Shown piece by piece: positions 25,506-37,025 of a DNA stretch of 64,000 nucleotides. The stretch is from Scenedesmus sp. ARA3. Taxonomy: Eukaryota; Chlorophyta; Chlorophyceae; Sphaeropleales; Scenedesmaceae. A model generated the notes under the pieces. The model was not told the origin of the DNA. It saw only the letters and a program-made list of their open reading frames with translations, and did not search any database. The DNA is taken from positions 116,477 to 180,476 of the forward strand of contig RWJK01001948.1 of the NCBI GenBank assembly GCA_004335835.1, in the 5' to 3' direction. Numbering within the stretch: the first letter of the stretch is position 1; each line of letters begins with the position of its first letter. A program made the position numbers and the translations under genes.

Positions 25506-27224
25506 CAGCTACACCTCAAGATCGCTGGAAATCATTCTACACCAACAATCCGCCACACGCGACACCAAAAGCGCGGCAAAGCACACTCAACTTACCAATT
25601 ATTTCTCATTCAGGTTGCAACGGGCACACGGCCCCATATAAAGTAACTACTTTGGTAACTGGTATAACATAATTCCTATCATTTGATCAGACGGCATGAG
25701 TTCCCTCTACACTTTCACTGCGTTTTCATAAGTTGCAGTTGTTGCGTTTTTATTATTGTATCAGAAACCTGATAATCATGCACAGCCACGATCAGCGGCG
25801 GCGGTTTAGGTTTCAGGCCGGTGTCACATGTCCATGCCTGGCCACGCACAAATGGCAAACCCTGAGGCGCTCTGCATGCCCTGAAAAAAACCTTTTCAGT
25901 ACACCACCACTGCGTTCTCACAGGCATTGAAAGTTGCCTGAGAAACATGAAAGTCCTGCACACCAGGGTGAGCCGCAATGGTGTGGGGGTCGCGCCGGTG
26001 CCGCATGCCTTTGCCTCGCACCGCCGCTATGCTGTTCCTAAGGCACTCCCACCAACCCAGGCAAACTGGAGTTAATTTTCAGTGGAAATTTTGTGAATTG
26101 GTGAAAATGCGGTGTAAATGCGAAGTACGTTGAAACCCTCCTTTGAAACACTTCCATCACTTTTTTGTTTTTCCATTCATGCTTTATTTCACTTGCAACT
26201 AGAGGCAGGCAAGTTGAGTTAAGCCGTGCTGTGTTGTCAAGTGTGGGCGTGGCGCAGGTGTGCAGCAGGAGCCGCCTGTGCTGCACATGTGGGCTGTGGT
26301 TCTCGCTGGCCAATGTGAAGGAAATATAATTGACTGCACCACTGACATCACATCACGTTGTGCAGGTTGTGCTGGCCGCTGCTGCGCAGTAGTTGTAGAG
26401 CACACAGTACATGCTGCAAGCGCATGATTGCATGGGATAGTCATGTCATATGGCCGTGTTGCTATGTTGTTGCTGCTGCTACTGCCTTTGCGCCTCAGGC
26501 AGGCAGCAGTGCCGCGCTGTACATCACGCTAGATGCAGCCTAACAGCAAATGCACATGCAAATTCTGCGATTNAGCAGGTGCTGGCATATCCATGCTGTA
26601 TCTACTGCTGCTGCTGGTGGTGCTGCTACTGCTTTCACGCATGCTGCCGATGCAGCCTTTGATTTGAAGCCTGATACTCATAATCGAGATTAAATTAAAC
26701 ATTCAACATTATAGAAGCCTCGTACTGAAACATCCCAGCTGTGCATTGTGCAGTACGAGCTTCTGACAGTCACTGCCTGTCTGAACATCGCCCTGCCGGC
26801 GTAGATAGACTTGAAATCAATCGATTAGTGCATTTATAACATGTCAGACAATTTAGGCAACTACAAGGCCGTTGACAGCAGGCCGCCTTTAGCATGACGG
26901 TTTTACATTGGATTCGGTGCCTTGCATGCATGCACGCCTTGATGCACAATCACAGGTGCTTCATGCACGCTTTATGTATCGATATCACTTATAAATGCTC
27001 TCGATTGTAGTGCATGGGTCGAAATTCATCGCACAGGGATGCCGGCCCGTGTGGGCGTGCATGCCTGCACGTGCAGGCCTTGCTGCAAGATCCGACAAGT
27101 GCCATGGCTTCATGCTGTTTTACAACCTTTGCTGTTACCGCTCCAAGGTTGCGGCAGTGCTCCGATGATAGCTCATTTCTACCGGGCCGGGGCTATGGAT
27201 AAGTCACCAAAGTCTCAACTTGCA
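25506..27224. other. Non-coding spacer with an isolated satellite monomer
   Basis: No gene recognised. One ambiguous base (N) at 26573. Bases about 26104-26200 resemble part of the satellite unit that begins at 27225 (CCTCCTTTGAAACACTTCC, then a CATTCATGCTTT-like block) and look like a diverged isolated monomer about 1 kb outside the array. Confidence 0.6.
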
Positions 27225-29765
27225 ACCATCAGCGTTTACACATGGAGTTTCAGTGCGTACTCGCGCGTACTCGCGTGTACTCACGTGTACTCGTTATACT
27301 CGTTGTGCTCGTATTTACCCACATCTCCCCAGTGCACATGTAGCCTCCTTTCAAATGCTTCCATCACTTTTTTTCATTTCCTTCCATGCTTTTACTTTAG
27401 TTGGTTGCAACCATCAGCGTTTACACATGGATTTTCAGTGCGTACGCGTGCCTACTCGCGTGTACTCATTGTACTTGTATTTCCCCTCATCTCCCCAGAG
27501 CACATGTAGCCTCCTTTCACATGCTGCCATCACCTTTTGTATTTCAATTCATGCTTTTTCTTTAGTTGGTGGCGACCATCAGCGTTTACACATGGATTTT
27601 CAGTGCGTACTCGCGCGTACTCGCGTGCACTCGTTATACTCGTTGTACTCGTATTTACCCACATCTCCCCAAATTACATGTAGCCTCCTTTCAAATGCTT
27701 CAATCACGTTTTCAATTCATGCTTTTACCTTAGTTGGTGGCAACCATCAGCGTTTACACATCGATTTTTAATGCGTACTCGCGCGTACTCGCGTGTACTC
27801 GTTGCACTTGTATTTACACACATCTTCCTAGAGCACATGCCACCTCCTTCTAAATGCTTCCATCACCGTTTTGTATCTTCATTCATTCTTTTGATTTAGT
27901 TGGTGGTAACCATCAGCGTTTACACATGGATTTTCAGAGCGTACGCGCGCGTACTCGCGTGTACTCGTTGTACTCGTTGTACTCGTTATACTCGTTGTAC
28001 TCGTATTTACCCACATCTCCCCAGAGCACATGTAGCCCTCCCCTCAATTGCTCCATCATGTTTTTGTATTTATATCCATGTTTGTACTTTAGTTGATGGC
28101 AACCATCAACGTTTACACATGCATTTTCAGTGCGTACTCGTGTATACTCGTTGCACTCGTATTTACCCACATCTTCTTAGAGCACAAGCCACCTTTTGAA
28201 TGCTTCCATCACCGTTTTGTATCTTCATTCATTCCTTTGATTTAGTTGGTGGCAACCATCAGCGTTTACACAAGGATTTTCAGTGCGTACTGGCGTGTAC
28301 CCGCATGTACTCGCTTGTACTCGTAATACTCGTTGTACTCGTATTTATCCACATCTCCCCAGAGCACATGTAGCCTCCTTTCAAATGCTTCTATCACTTT
28401 TTTTGTATGTCCTTCGATGTTTTTACTTTAGTTGGTTGCAACCATCAGCGTTTACACATGTAACTACAGTGCGTACGCGCGCGTACTCGCGTGTACTCGC
28501 GTGTACTCGTTGTACTCGCTGTACACGGTGTCCTCGTATTTACGAACATCTCTCCAGAGCACATGTAGCCTCGTTTCAAATGCTTCCATCAACGTTTTGT
28601 ATTTCTTTCCATGCTTTTACTTTAGTTGGTGGCAACCATCAGCGTTTAAACATGGATTTCAGCGCGTACTCGCGCATACTCGCGTGGTACTCGTTATACT
28701 CGTATTTACCCACATCTCCCCAGAGCACATGTAGCCTCCTTTTGAATGCTTCCATAACCTTTTTGTATTTCCATTCATGCTTTTACTTTGATTGGTTGCA
28801 ACCATCAGAGAGGATACATGGATTTTCAGTGGGTACTCGCGCGTACTCACGTGTACTCGCGTGTACTCGTTGTACTCGTTGTGCACGTTGTACTAGATTT
28901 ACCCACATTTCCCCAGAGCACATGTAGCCTCCCTTCAAATGATCCATCAATGTTTGTATAACTATTCATGCTTTTGCTTTGGTTGGTGGCAACCATCTGC
29001 GTTTACACATGGATTTTCAGTGCGTACTTGCGTGTACTCGCGTGTACTCGTTATACTTGTTGTACTCGTATTTACCCACATCTTCCCAGAGCACATGTTG
29101 CCTCCTTTCAAATGCTTCCACCATTTTTGTGTTTTCCCGTTCATGCTTTTTCTTTAGTTGCCGGCAACCACCAGCGTTTACACATGGATTTTCAGTGCGT
29201 ACGCGCGCGTACTCACGTGTACTCGTTGTATCCGTTGTACTCGTGTTTACCCACATCTCCCCAGAGCACATGCAGCCTCCTTTAAAATGCTTCCATCGCA
29301 TTTTTGCATCTTCAATCATGCTTCAAATTGAGATTGTGACAACCATCAGCGTTTACACATGGATTATCAGAGCGTACGCGCGCGTACTTGCGTGTACTCG
29401 CGTGTACTCGTTATGTTCGTTGTACCCGTATGTATCCACATCTCCCCAGAGCACATGTAACCTCATTTCAAATGCTTCCATCAACGTTTTGTATTTCTAT
29501 TCATGCTTTCACTTTAGTTGGTGGCAACCATCAGCGTTTACATATGGATTTTCATTGCGTACTCGCGCGTACTGGCATGTACGTACATGCGAGTATACTC
29601 GCGTGGACTCGTCACACTCGTTGTACTCGTATTTACCCACATCTCCCAAGAGCATATGTAGCCTCGTTTTATATGCTTCCATCACCTTTTTGTAATTCTA
29701 TTCATGCGTTTACTTTAGTTGGTGGCAACCATCGGCGTTTAGACATGGATTTTCAGTGCATTTTC
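27225..29765. repeat. Satellite array A, 15 units averaging about 179 bp
   Basis: Tandem units starting with ACCATCAGCGTTTACACATG. Starts: 27225, 27410, 27575, 27743, 27909, 28102, 28255, 28441, 28635, 28801, 28992, 29167, 29342, 29527, 29728. Unit length runs from 153 to 201 bp, mainly because each unit has a different number of an internal 9-bp repeat (GTACTCG plus two variable bases). Conserved blocks: CACATCTCCCCAGAGCACAT and a CATTCATGCTTTTACTTTAG-like segment. Open frames across it are by-products of repetition. Confidence 0.95.
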
Positions 29766-30866
29766 GCGCGTCATATTTCGGATCTTTTCCCACATGCTCG
29801 ACACCTCACAGCATCATGATCCCAGCTTGACACAGTATTCATTTGTGCGACGGTTGCCTTGCGCTGCTCTACATCTTGACGGCTTGTCAAGGAAAAGCGC
29901 GTGCAAGCAGAGCAAATGCACATCACCGGTTGAAGCCGCATAGTAGCTTTGAATATTCCGCCCCGTTCCACATATGCTAGACCCCCCAAGCGCATCATGA
30001 TGCCAGCTTGACACAATATTCAATGGTGCGACAGCTGCTATGCGCTTCTCTACTGCTTGGCGGCTGGTGAAGATAAAGCGCGTGCACGCGGAACAAGTGC
30101 ACATCACCCGTTGAAGCCTCATAGCAACTTTGAATATTCCGGCCCTTTCCACACATGCTAGACACCCCCGCAACATCATGATCCCAGCTTGACACAATAT
30201 TCAATGTTGTGACGGTTGCTCTGCGCTCTCTACAACTTGATGGCTTGTCAAGGTAAAGCGCGTGCACGCGGAGCAAGTGCACATCACCCGTTGCAGCCTC
30301 AAAGCAGCTTTGTATATTCCGGCCCTTTCCACACATGCTAGACACCCCCACAACACCATGATCCCAGCTTGACACAATATTCAATGGTGCGACGGCTGCT
30401 GTGTGCTTCTCTACAATTTGGCGGCTAGTGAAGATAAAGCGCGTGCACGCGGAACAAGTGCACATCACCCGTTGAAGCCTCACAACAGCTTTGAATATTC
30501 CGGCCCTTTCCACACATGCTAGACACCCCCACAACATCATGATCCAAGCTTGACACAATATTCAATGGTGTGACGGCTGCTCTGCGCTCTCTACTGCTTG
30601 GCGGCTGGTAAAGATAAAGCACGTGCACGCGGAGCAAGTGCAGATCACCCGTTGAAGCCGCATAGCAGCTTTGAATATTCCGGCCCTTTCCACACATGCT
30701 AGACACCCCCACAGCATCATGATCCCAGCTTGACACAATATTCAATGGTGCGACGGCTGCTCTGCGCTCTCTACAGCGGCTGGTGAAGATTAAAAAAATA
30801 CCCTTTGTTGCCGCGCATCAACTTTGAATATTCCTGCCCTTTCCACACATGCTAGACGCCCCCGTT
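29766..30866. repeat. Satellite array B, about six units of 180-181 bp
   Basis: Units with ATCATGATCCCAGCTTGACA start at 29813, 29994, 30175, 30355, 30536 and 30716, spaced 180-181 bp. A partial unit ends near 30866. Conserved blocks include TTGAATATTCCGGCCCTTTC and CACACATGCTAGACACCCCC. Unrelated to array A, which it abuts directly. The period is not a multiple of three, so long minus-strand frames here are not evidence of a gene. Confidence 0.95.
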
Positions 30867-31111
30867 GCACCGCTATTGCTTCTGCAGACTCTTTGACCTC
30901 ACTTTCGTTACTGAGCCCGAACTGTGATGTTGGTAGGAGGCTACTGATGAACGCATGCTCACCCGAAACCAAGTTGCTATGCATAGGTGCAAACAGGGTG
31001 CTGTGCGTTCAGCTGATGAAACGACCCCATCATCATTGTCATACCTGATTATGTTACCAAGTAAAGCCATAGCTACCAATAATCTGCTACTGGTACCATC
31101 TGCAGCTTCAC

Positions 31112-34100
31112 CTAGGACTTGCTGCTGCTGCTGTTGTTGCATGCCTGCTTGTGGCGCGGCCAGTCACCCGCCTGGCACTGCCGCCCGCAGTAGTACACCT
31201 GCCTGCAGCGGCTGCATTTCTGCAGCTTGCTGCTGCTGGTCCCACATGCCACACAGCAGCGGGCCCTGCCACTAGCAACATTGCTGTCACCATTGTCAGC
31301 TCCCTCTTGAGCTGCAGTTTGCTTGTGCATGCGGGGGCAGGCCTGCTTGTGCAGCGGCCAGTGCTGCTCCCGGCACGCCCTGCTGCAGTAGTGGGCGGCA
31401 TGCAGGCAGTCCTGACCACAGCCGCCGCAGATGCTGCTGCGCTTTGCCACCAGCTGCAGCTCACTATCACCTCGCATGTTGCTGCAGCTCTCCAAGTTGT
31501 TGCAGCACCAGCCGTGCGGCAGCTGCCAGCAGGTGGAGTCTGCCAGTCCTTGCAGGCAGGTCGGCAGCTGCTGCAAAGTGCTGCTGCTCTGCAGCACCTG
31601 CCAGACCCCTGTTACGGTGTCAGCACTTAGCAGCTGTCTTGCGGCAGGGTCTGCTGTTCCTGCAACCTGCTGCCTCCAGAGCTGCTGGCTGCCGCTGATA
31701 CTGGGGTCATGTACGCTTCCAAGCATCTCGTGTGGGGGTGTGGATAGGGTGGTGCACACTGCTGCATGCTGCCTGGCCAGGCTGCAGAGCTGCTCAGCAA
31801 CAGCCAACTGCGGCATCACATCCGCTTGCAGGCGGCTCAGCAGAACTGCTGCGCGGTTTGCTGGCAGCGTCACTGCTGCTGCTGCTGCTGGCTGGTTCGC
31901 TGCCGCTGACGTGGCTGCTGCTGTTGCTGCTGCCGCTGCTGCTGCTGCTGCTGCAGACGTATACATCTGCATCGCCTGCTCAAGCTTTGCGGCTGCATCC
32001 TTCAGCGCTTGCAGCAGCTGCAAACAGCCGCTGACTTCGTGCGCTGCCTCACGCTGCCGCAGCAAGCTCAGCACACCATCTGCACCAAATGCACCTGCGC
32101 CTTCAGCGTGACTGCTAGCATCTGTCACAACCTGCAGTCTCAGCCGCAGCATGCTGCCGGCAACAGCCAGCACCTGCAGCAGCAGCGCCAGCCACGCCGC
32201 TGCTGCCCTTGTTGGCTGCACATCTCCTGCTGCTGTTGCTGCTGTACCAGGTCCAGATGGTCCCGTGTGCAGATTCATGACTAAGCTTTCGGAGCGCCAG
32301 GAGCTGCATGTCATGCGTGCCAATAGCGGCAGCAAATGAGCTGCCAATGACTGCACCATAGCGGCCACAAGCTGCCAATCACCCATGTTATCATCGTGTG
32401 CATCAGAGCCCTCTGCGTGCTGTTGCATCAGCTGTTGCTGCACAACCAGCAGCAGCTTTGCCAGGCTTGCTGCAAGGCTGAACAGCTGCCGCTGCTCAGC
32501 AACCTCAGCTGCGCAGCAGCAGCATGCAGCAACAGGCCGCAGCATCATACCCAATGCAGATCTGCATTTAGAGAAGAGGGAGGTTAAGGCAGTCAGCGGG
32601 ATGCAGCCAGCCCCTCCCCCTGGTGCATGCTGAGCGAGCAGTTCAGCGGCTGCTGACCGCACTTGCTGCTCAATGAAAGCTGCTATGGGCTGCACACATG
32701 GCGCCCAGGCTGCTGCTACTGCTGCTACACCAGCCATGGCTGAGGTGTCCAGTACACTGAGCCCCTGCAGCATATCCCATGCAATGCTTGCCAAGCGGCT
32801 GCTGCTGTCACTGCTGTTGCTACCAAGGTGCCGCACTTGCTGTGCTACGGCATGTAGCACTGCAGCAAATGGTAGGCTGCTGCTGCTGGCGCTGCTGCTG
32901 CCTGGAGCCACACCTGCTTCCTGCTGCTGCTCCTGCTGCTGCTGCTGCAGCAGCAGCGGCCACAGCTTCATCGATTGATCAGCAACCTCCCATGCCTGCT
33001 GCTGCCACGGCTGCAAGCACCCAGCCGCCTCATCCCTGCTGCTGCTGCTGCCGCAGCAGCTCAGCAGTAGTGCCGGCAGCAGCCTGTGGCCTGGCAGGAA
33101 CTGCAGCAGGTAGGGCGGAACGCTGCTGAGATCCTGCCCAGATTGCAACACCGTCTTGCAGTAGATGCGCACGGATGCGTGCAGTTGCTGCAGCAAGTTA
33201 GGCATCAGATCCTCAGCTGCTGGAAGTGCGAGTGCTGCAGTCTGCAACAGCTGCAACGGCACACCTAGCACCTCGCACAGGTCACTGAGCAGCAGCCACT
33301 GCTGCTGCTGCTGCTGCTGCTGCTGCCCTGTGCTGCTGCTGCTGCTGCCCTGTGCTGCTGCTGCTGCTGCAGGCGCTGCCTGCGTGCTCAGCATACAGCG
33401 CCGCTGCCAGCGCCGCTGCCAGCGCCAGCTGCAGCAGCTGCATGTACGCAGAGCAGCCATGCAGGAGCTGCAGCGGCCTGCACGCTGCTGGCACAGCTGC
33501 TGCCTGCTGTATCAGCCTGTGTGCTGTGCATATGCTGAGGGTGATCAGCTGGGCTGGCATGGTAGCAGCAGCGGAGCTGGGGCAGTCGCCAGCTGCTGCT
33601 GCCAGAGCAAGGGACAGTTCGGCTGCTGGCAGTGCCAGCGGGCCTGCTGCTGCTGATGCCAGCAGGGTACCTGTGCAGGTGCATTGCAGGCAGCACTCGG
33701 TGCTCAGCAGACGGCTTGCAATCAACATGCATCATTATTAACGCCGCGTGTTTTTTGTTTTGGTTTGTAAGATGATGGTTATACGTCAAACGGTTTGCTA
33801 TGAGAACAGGGGGCTGATCATGAGATGTACTCGTGACCCACAGGCATTGCTTGCTTCTGCAGTTATGCCATTGCAGGTGCTGCGTGCTGACATGCTGCCA
33901 TGGCGTCATTCTGTGACCAACAAGCCCAAGGCACTTTCCCCCAGCAGTGACTAGCCCAACATGTGTTTGCAAGTGAGCAACGGCAGATCAACAGCTAAAC
34001 AGAAACAACAACATTTATATCCCAGCTGGCACTCACCTGGCCACTTCCTCGCAAGCCACTGGTACCAACCTAGCAAATGAACGGCCAGCATACCCATGCT

Positions 34101-35069
34101 GCTGCTGCTGCTGCTCCTGCTGGTGCTGCTGCTGCTGCTGCTGCTGCTGCTGGCCGCTTCTTGCAGCATATCAGCAAGGTCCTGCATCACGGGCCCCCCT
34201 TGCTCTACAAAGCCTGACTGCATCACTTGCTTGGCCAGCACCACACAACCCTCCCTGCTGCTGATGCCCCTGCTTACTTCCTTGACAGCTGCAAGGGCGC
34301 TGGTGACAGCCTGCTGCAGCAGCGGTGCCTCACAGATTGACTGCTGCAGGGCAACAGCAGCAGCTTGGTGCAGCAGCAGCGGCAGCTGCAGCACGTGCAG
34401 CAGCTCATGCGTCAGGCTGGCAGCAGCAGGCGCTGCTGCTAGCGTACCTATGGACTCACACAGAAACTTCAGCTGCTCTGCGCTGCGGCTTGTGGCACCA
34501 GCATTTGTACTGCCCCTGCTGCTGCTGCTGCTACTGCTGCTGCTGTCAGCAGCAGCTGCCGCCCAGCTGCTGTCACCAACAAAGCCGCTCAGCGTGTCTG
34601 CTGCTTGGCACCACACCAGCACAGTGTAGTACTGCGGGTGCTGCTCCTGCAGACCTAGCGGCAGCTGAGGCAGCAGGTAAGCTGGTGCGGAGCGGTCCTG
34701 CTGCTGCTGGCTAGCTGCTGTACTGCCGGCAGCAGCAGCAGCAGCAGCAGCAGCAGCTTGTGCAGCTGCAGCTTTGGCCTGCTGCACTGCAGATTGGGTG
34801 GTGGGGAAGTGCAGGCGCCGCTGAGACTCTGATGTGAGCTGCAGCGGCAGATCCTTCTTCCAGAGGGAACACACGTTCCAAGCAGCAAACAAAAGCTGCT
34901 GCCTGTCCTGCTGCTGTCGCTGCTGCTGCTGTTGCCTGGACTGCCCTGATTGGTGCTGCTGCCCAGGCTGCTGCATCAGCCGGGCATACATGCTCTCTGC
35001 TGCTTCCTGTCGTTCCCATTCTTCAAACGAGGGTAAGCAGGGTCCCCACACATGCTGCAAATGACCCAT
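31112..35069 (-). CDS. Large protein with tandem C-terminal MYND zinc fingers
   Basis: MYND fingers are zinc-binding protein-interaction modules; proteins of this layout are common in chlorophyte algae with unknown roles. Exon 1: 35069-34037 (MGHLQHVWGPCLPSFEEWERQ; in-frame ATG at 35165 possible). The main body is one long frame ending at 31112. The C-terminus carries a degenerate finger (CGGCGQDC...HYCSRACREQHWPLHKQAC, short of one Cys pair) and a complete one (CVACG...LQKCSRCRQVYYCGRQC, DWPRHKQAC). The middle (about 500 residues) is helical, Ala/Gln-rich and unrecognised. Between about 33728 and 33300 the open frame shifts by one near a CAG tract, so a small intron, an indel or an assembly error must lie there. 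A broken inverted copy of its C-terminal part is at 58935-59665. Confidence 0.75.
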
Positions 35070-35432
35070 GGCTGCAGGCCAGGCAGCAACAGCGAGTTTG
35101 AACCCAACAGGGGCAGTAGGCCAACAGCAAATCCGCTGATGGAGAATGTATGTCGTGATAAGCAATACGTGTCAGGGCCTTTTGCCTGGTTGCATCGCGA
35201 TGAACTGCAGTCACACGCTGGTGGTTACGAAGTGTGCTTTCGCTCGTTCCATCAGATTGCTGCTGCACGCCAGCATCAACACCACCACATTGATTCCAAC
35301 TAACCAAAAGTGGTTATGCAAGAACGGACTTACAACCTTGGACGAGTATAACAGTATCAGGGTTCACAAGTCATCAAGGACGACAAGCACAGGCAGGGCC
35401 GCCCCCAGCGGCTGTCGTCTTAGAGGCCTGCG
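35070..35432. other. Intergenic, MYND gene 5' flank
   Basis: About 360 bases with no recognisable coding or RNA signal; probable promoter of the minus-strand MYND gene. Confidence 0.5.
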
Positions 35433-35684
35433 ATGCCGTTAGGCCTGACTGGCCTTTGCCCAGCAGCTGCTGCAGCAGCCAAATCCACACGACTGCTGCC
35501 CTCGTGTGTGCCAAGTACTCTATGCACACTGCCATCTGCTTGGCTTGCTGCCTTCTGCTTACTTAGTCCTGGCTGCTGCTGCTGCTGCTGCTGCTGTGGG
35601 TGTATGCTGCTGGCTGTGCCTTCAGGCAGCTCCAGCAGCCGTCCCCCCACCCTCAGTGGCTGCTGCGAGTCATGCGTCACCCAC
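35433..35684 (-). pseudogene. Copied fragment of the STAR1-like gene's last exon
   Basis: Bases 35433-35684 are a diverged copy of 36190 to about 36470, the last exon of the ABC ATPase gene. It encodes a matching QQPLRVGGRLLELPEG, a polyGln stretch and QKAASQADGSVH. It stops just after the H-loop THD, has no Walker motifs, and lies about 500-760 bp downstream of the gene's own stop. Left of it nothing of the ATPase remains, so it is a non-functional fragment. Confidence 0.85.
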
Positions 35685-35841
35685 AGGCGCCCTCAGGTTT
35701 TATAGCCTGTGTAACCCGGTCAAATTTGGTCAAACGCGGACGCGCGTAAATAGCACAAACTTTGACCGCTTGCCAGCGCCTCATCAAGGCCAATTTTGCG
35801 TTGCGAGTTTACCAGGAGTTTAAGGGTATATGGGACATTGT

Positions 35842-36130
35842 GTTTGGGTAGTTTAGTGGTAGAACACCGGCATGGTATGCTGGAGACCCAGGTTCGAATC
35901 CTGGTCCAACCGCCCGTGGCTGGGCCTAAAAAGCTTGCGACTATGGCCCGTGGCTGGGGATAAAAAGCAACTGGAATTGACGGACTTGCGCGGGTGGTTT
36001 CGATCGCCCAAACAACGAAGGAAAGACTGGGTACAATTACTACTACCCCCCATGAGCGGATTAGCGGCTCGCTGGGCTAGTGCCTGGGGGCGGGTTCAGT
36101 CCCGAAAGTGTATTGTATTGTATTGTGTTG
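35842..36130 (+). mobile_element. tRNA-derived SINE-like element
   Basis: The head at 35842-35911 folds as a tRNA: acceptor stem with one mismatch, D arm, anticodon stem CCGGC/GCTGG with loop ATGGTAT (anticodon position GGT), and T arm CCAGG-TTCGAAT-CCTGG. Pol III box A (TAGTTTAGTGG, 35849) and box B (GGTTCGAATCC, 35891) match consensus. About 200 bp of unrelated body follow, including two copies of GCCCGTGGCTGGG with a TAAAAAGC block, then a second box-B-like GGGTTCAGTCC and a short (TATTG)n tail at 36111-36130. ATTGTGTT occurs at both ends and may be a target-site duplication. A free tRNA-Thr(GGT) is less likely, since nuclear genomes normally lack that anticodon and the acceptor stem has a mismatch. 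Confidence 0.65.
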
Positions 36131-36188
36131 GTTCAGTTTCAGGCACTTCTGCAGACATGACCCCTGGCCAGTGGAATCACTACCCTGC

Positions 36189-36858
36189 TTATGCCGTCGG
36201 GCCTGACTCGCCCTGCCCAGCAGCTGATGCAGCAGCCAGGTCCACACGACGGCTGCTGCTGCTGCTGCCCTGTGGTGTGACGGTATCTTTTCCATGCGCA
36301 CTGCCATCTGCTTGGCTTGCCGCACTCTGCTCACTCAGTCCTGGCTGCTGCTGCTGCTGCTGCTGCTGCTGTGGGTGTATGCTGCTTGCATTGCCTTCTG
36401 GCAGTTCCAGCAGCCTCCCCCCCACCCTCAGCGGCTGCTGGGGGTCATGCGTCACCCACAGGACTGCCGCACTGCAGCGCTTCAGCACAGCCTCCACCCT
36501 GGGACATGAAGCGAGGTGCAAAGAAGAGCACGAGAAGCAGATAAGCACACAGCCCACAGCAGCAGCAGCAGTGAGCTTTTGCCAATGCTTGCTGCACTCA
36601 TATGCTGCTCTGCATATCGAATCTACGGGGCACGGACACAGCCCACGTCTTTTTGGTTGCATCTGGCTGAGTGCATGAATGCTCCATGTCAATGCAGCTG
36701 CCCGAACAGACACCAGCCCATGGAACAGCAGCAGCAGCAGCCATCTCACTTGAGGGCCGCCTCTGTGTCGCATGCACTGGTGGGCTCATCCAGCAGCAGC
36801 AGCTTGGGCTGCAGAGCGAGAGACACTGCAAGGGCCACACGCTGCGCCTGGCCACCCT

Positions 36859-36891
<33 letters not shown>

Positions 36892-36989
36892 GCAGCAGCA
36901 GCACCAGCAACAGCAGCAGCAGCGACAGCATGTTGAGATGCATGCCTGAAACTTCAGGTGAGATACAACCCAGCACGCACGCAGCAGCT

Positions 36990-37025
<36 letters not shown>

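Noticed and set aside
28979..29695. A 238-codon open frame in satellite A
   Set aside because: It is the translation of tandem units, and several frames are open in the same way. Unit lengths are not multiples of three and there is no start context or domain.
29995..30558. A 187-codon minus-strand frame in satellite B
   Set aside because: Repeat translation shifts frame each 180-181 bp unit; no family resemblance.
35842..35911. Functional tRNA-Thr (anticodon GGT)
   Set aside because: It folds well, but one acceptor pair is mismatched, nuclear genomes rarely use this anticodon, and a SINE-like body and tail follow directly.
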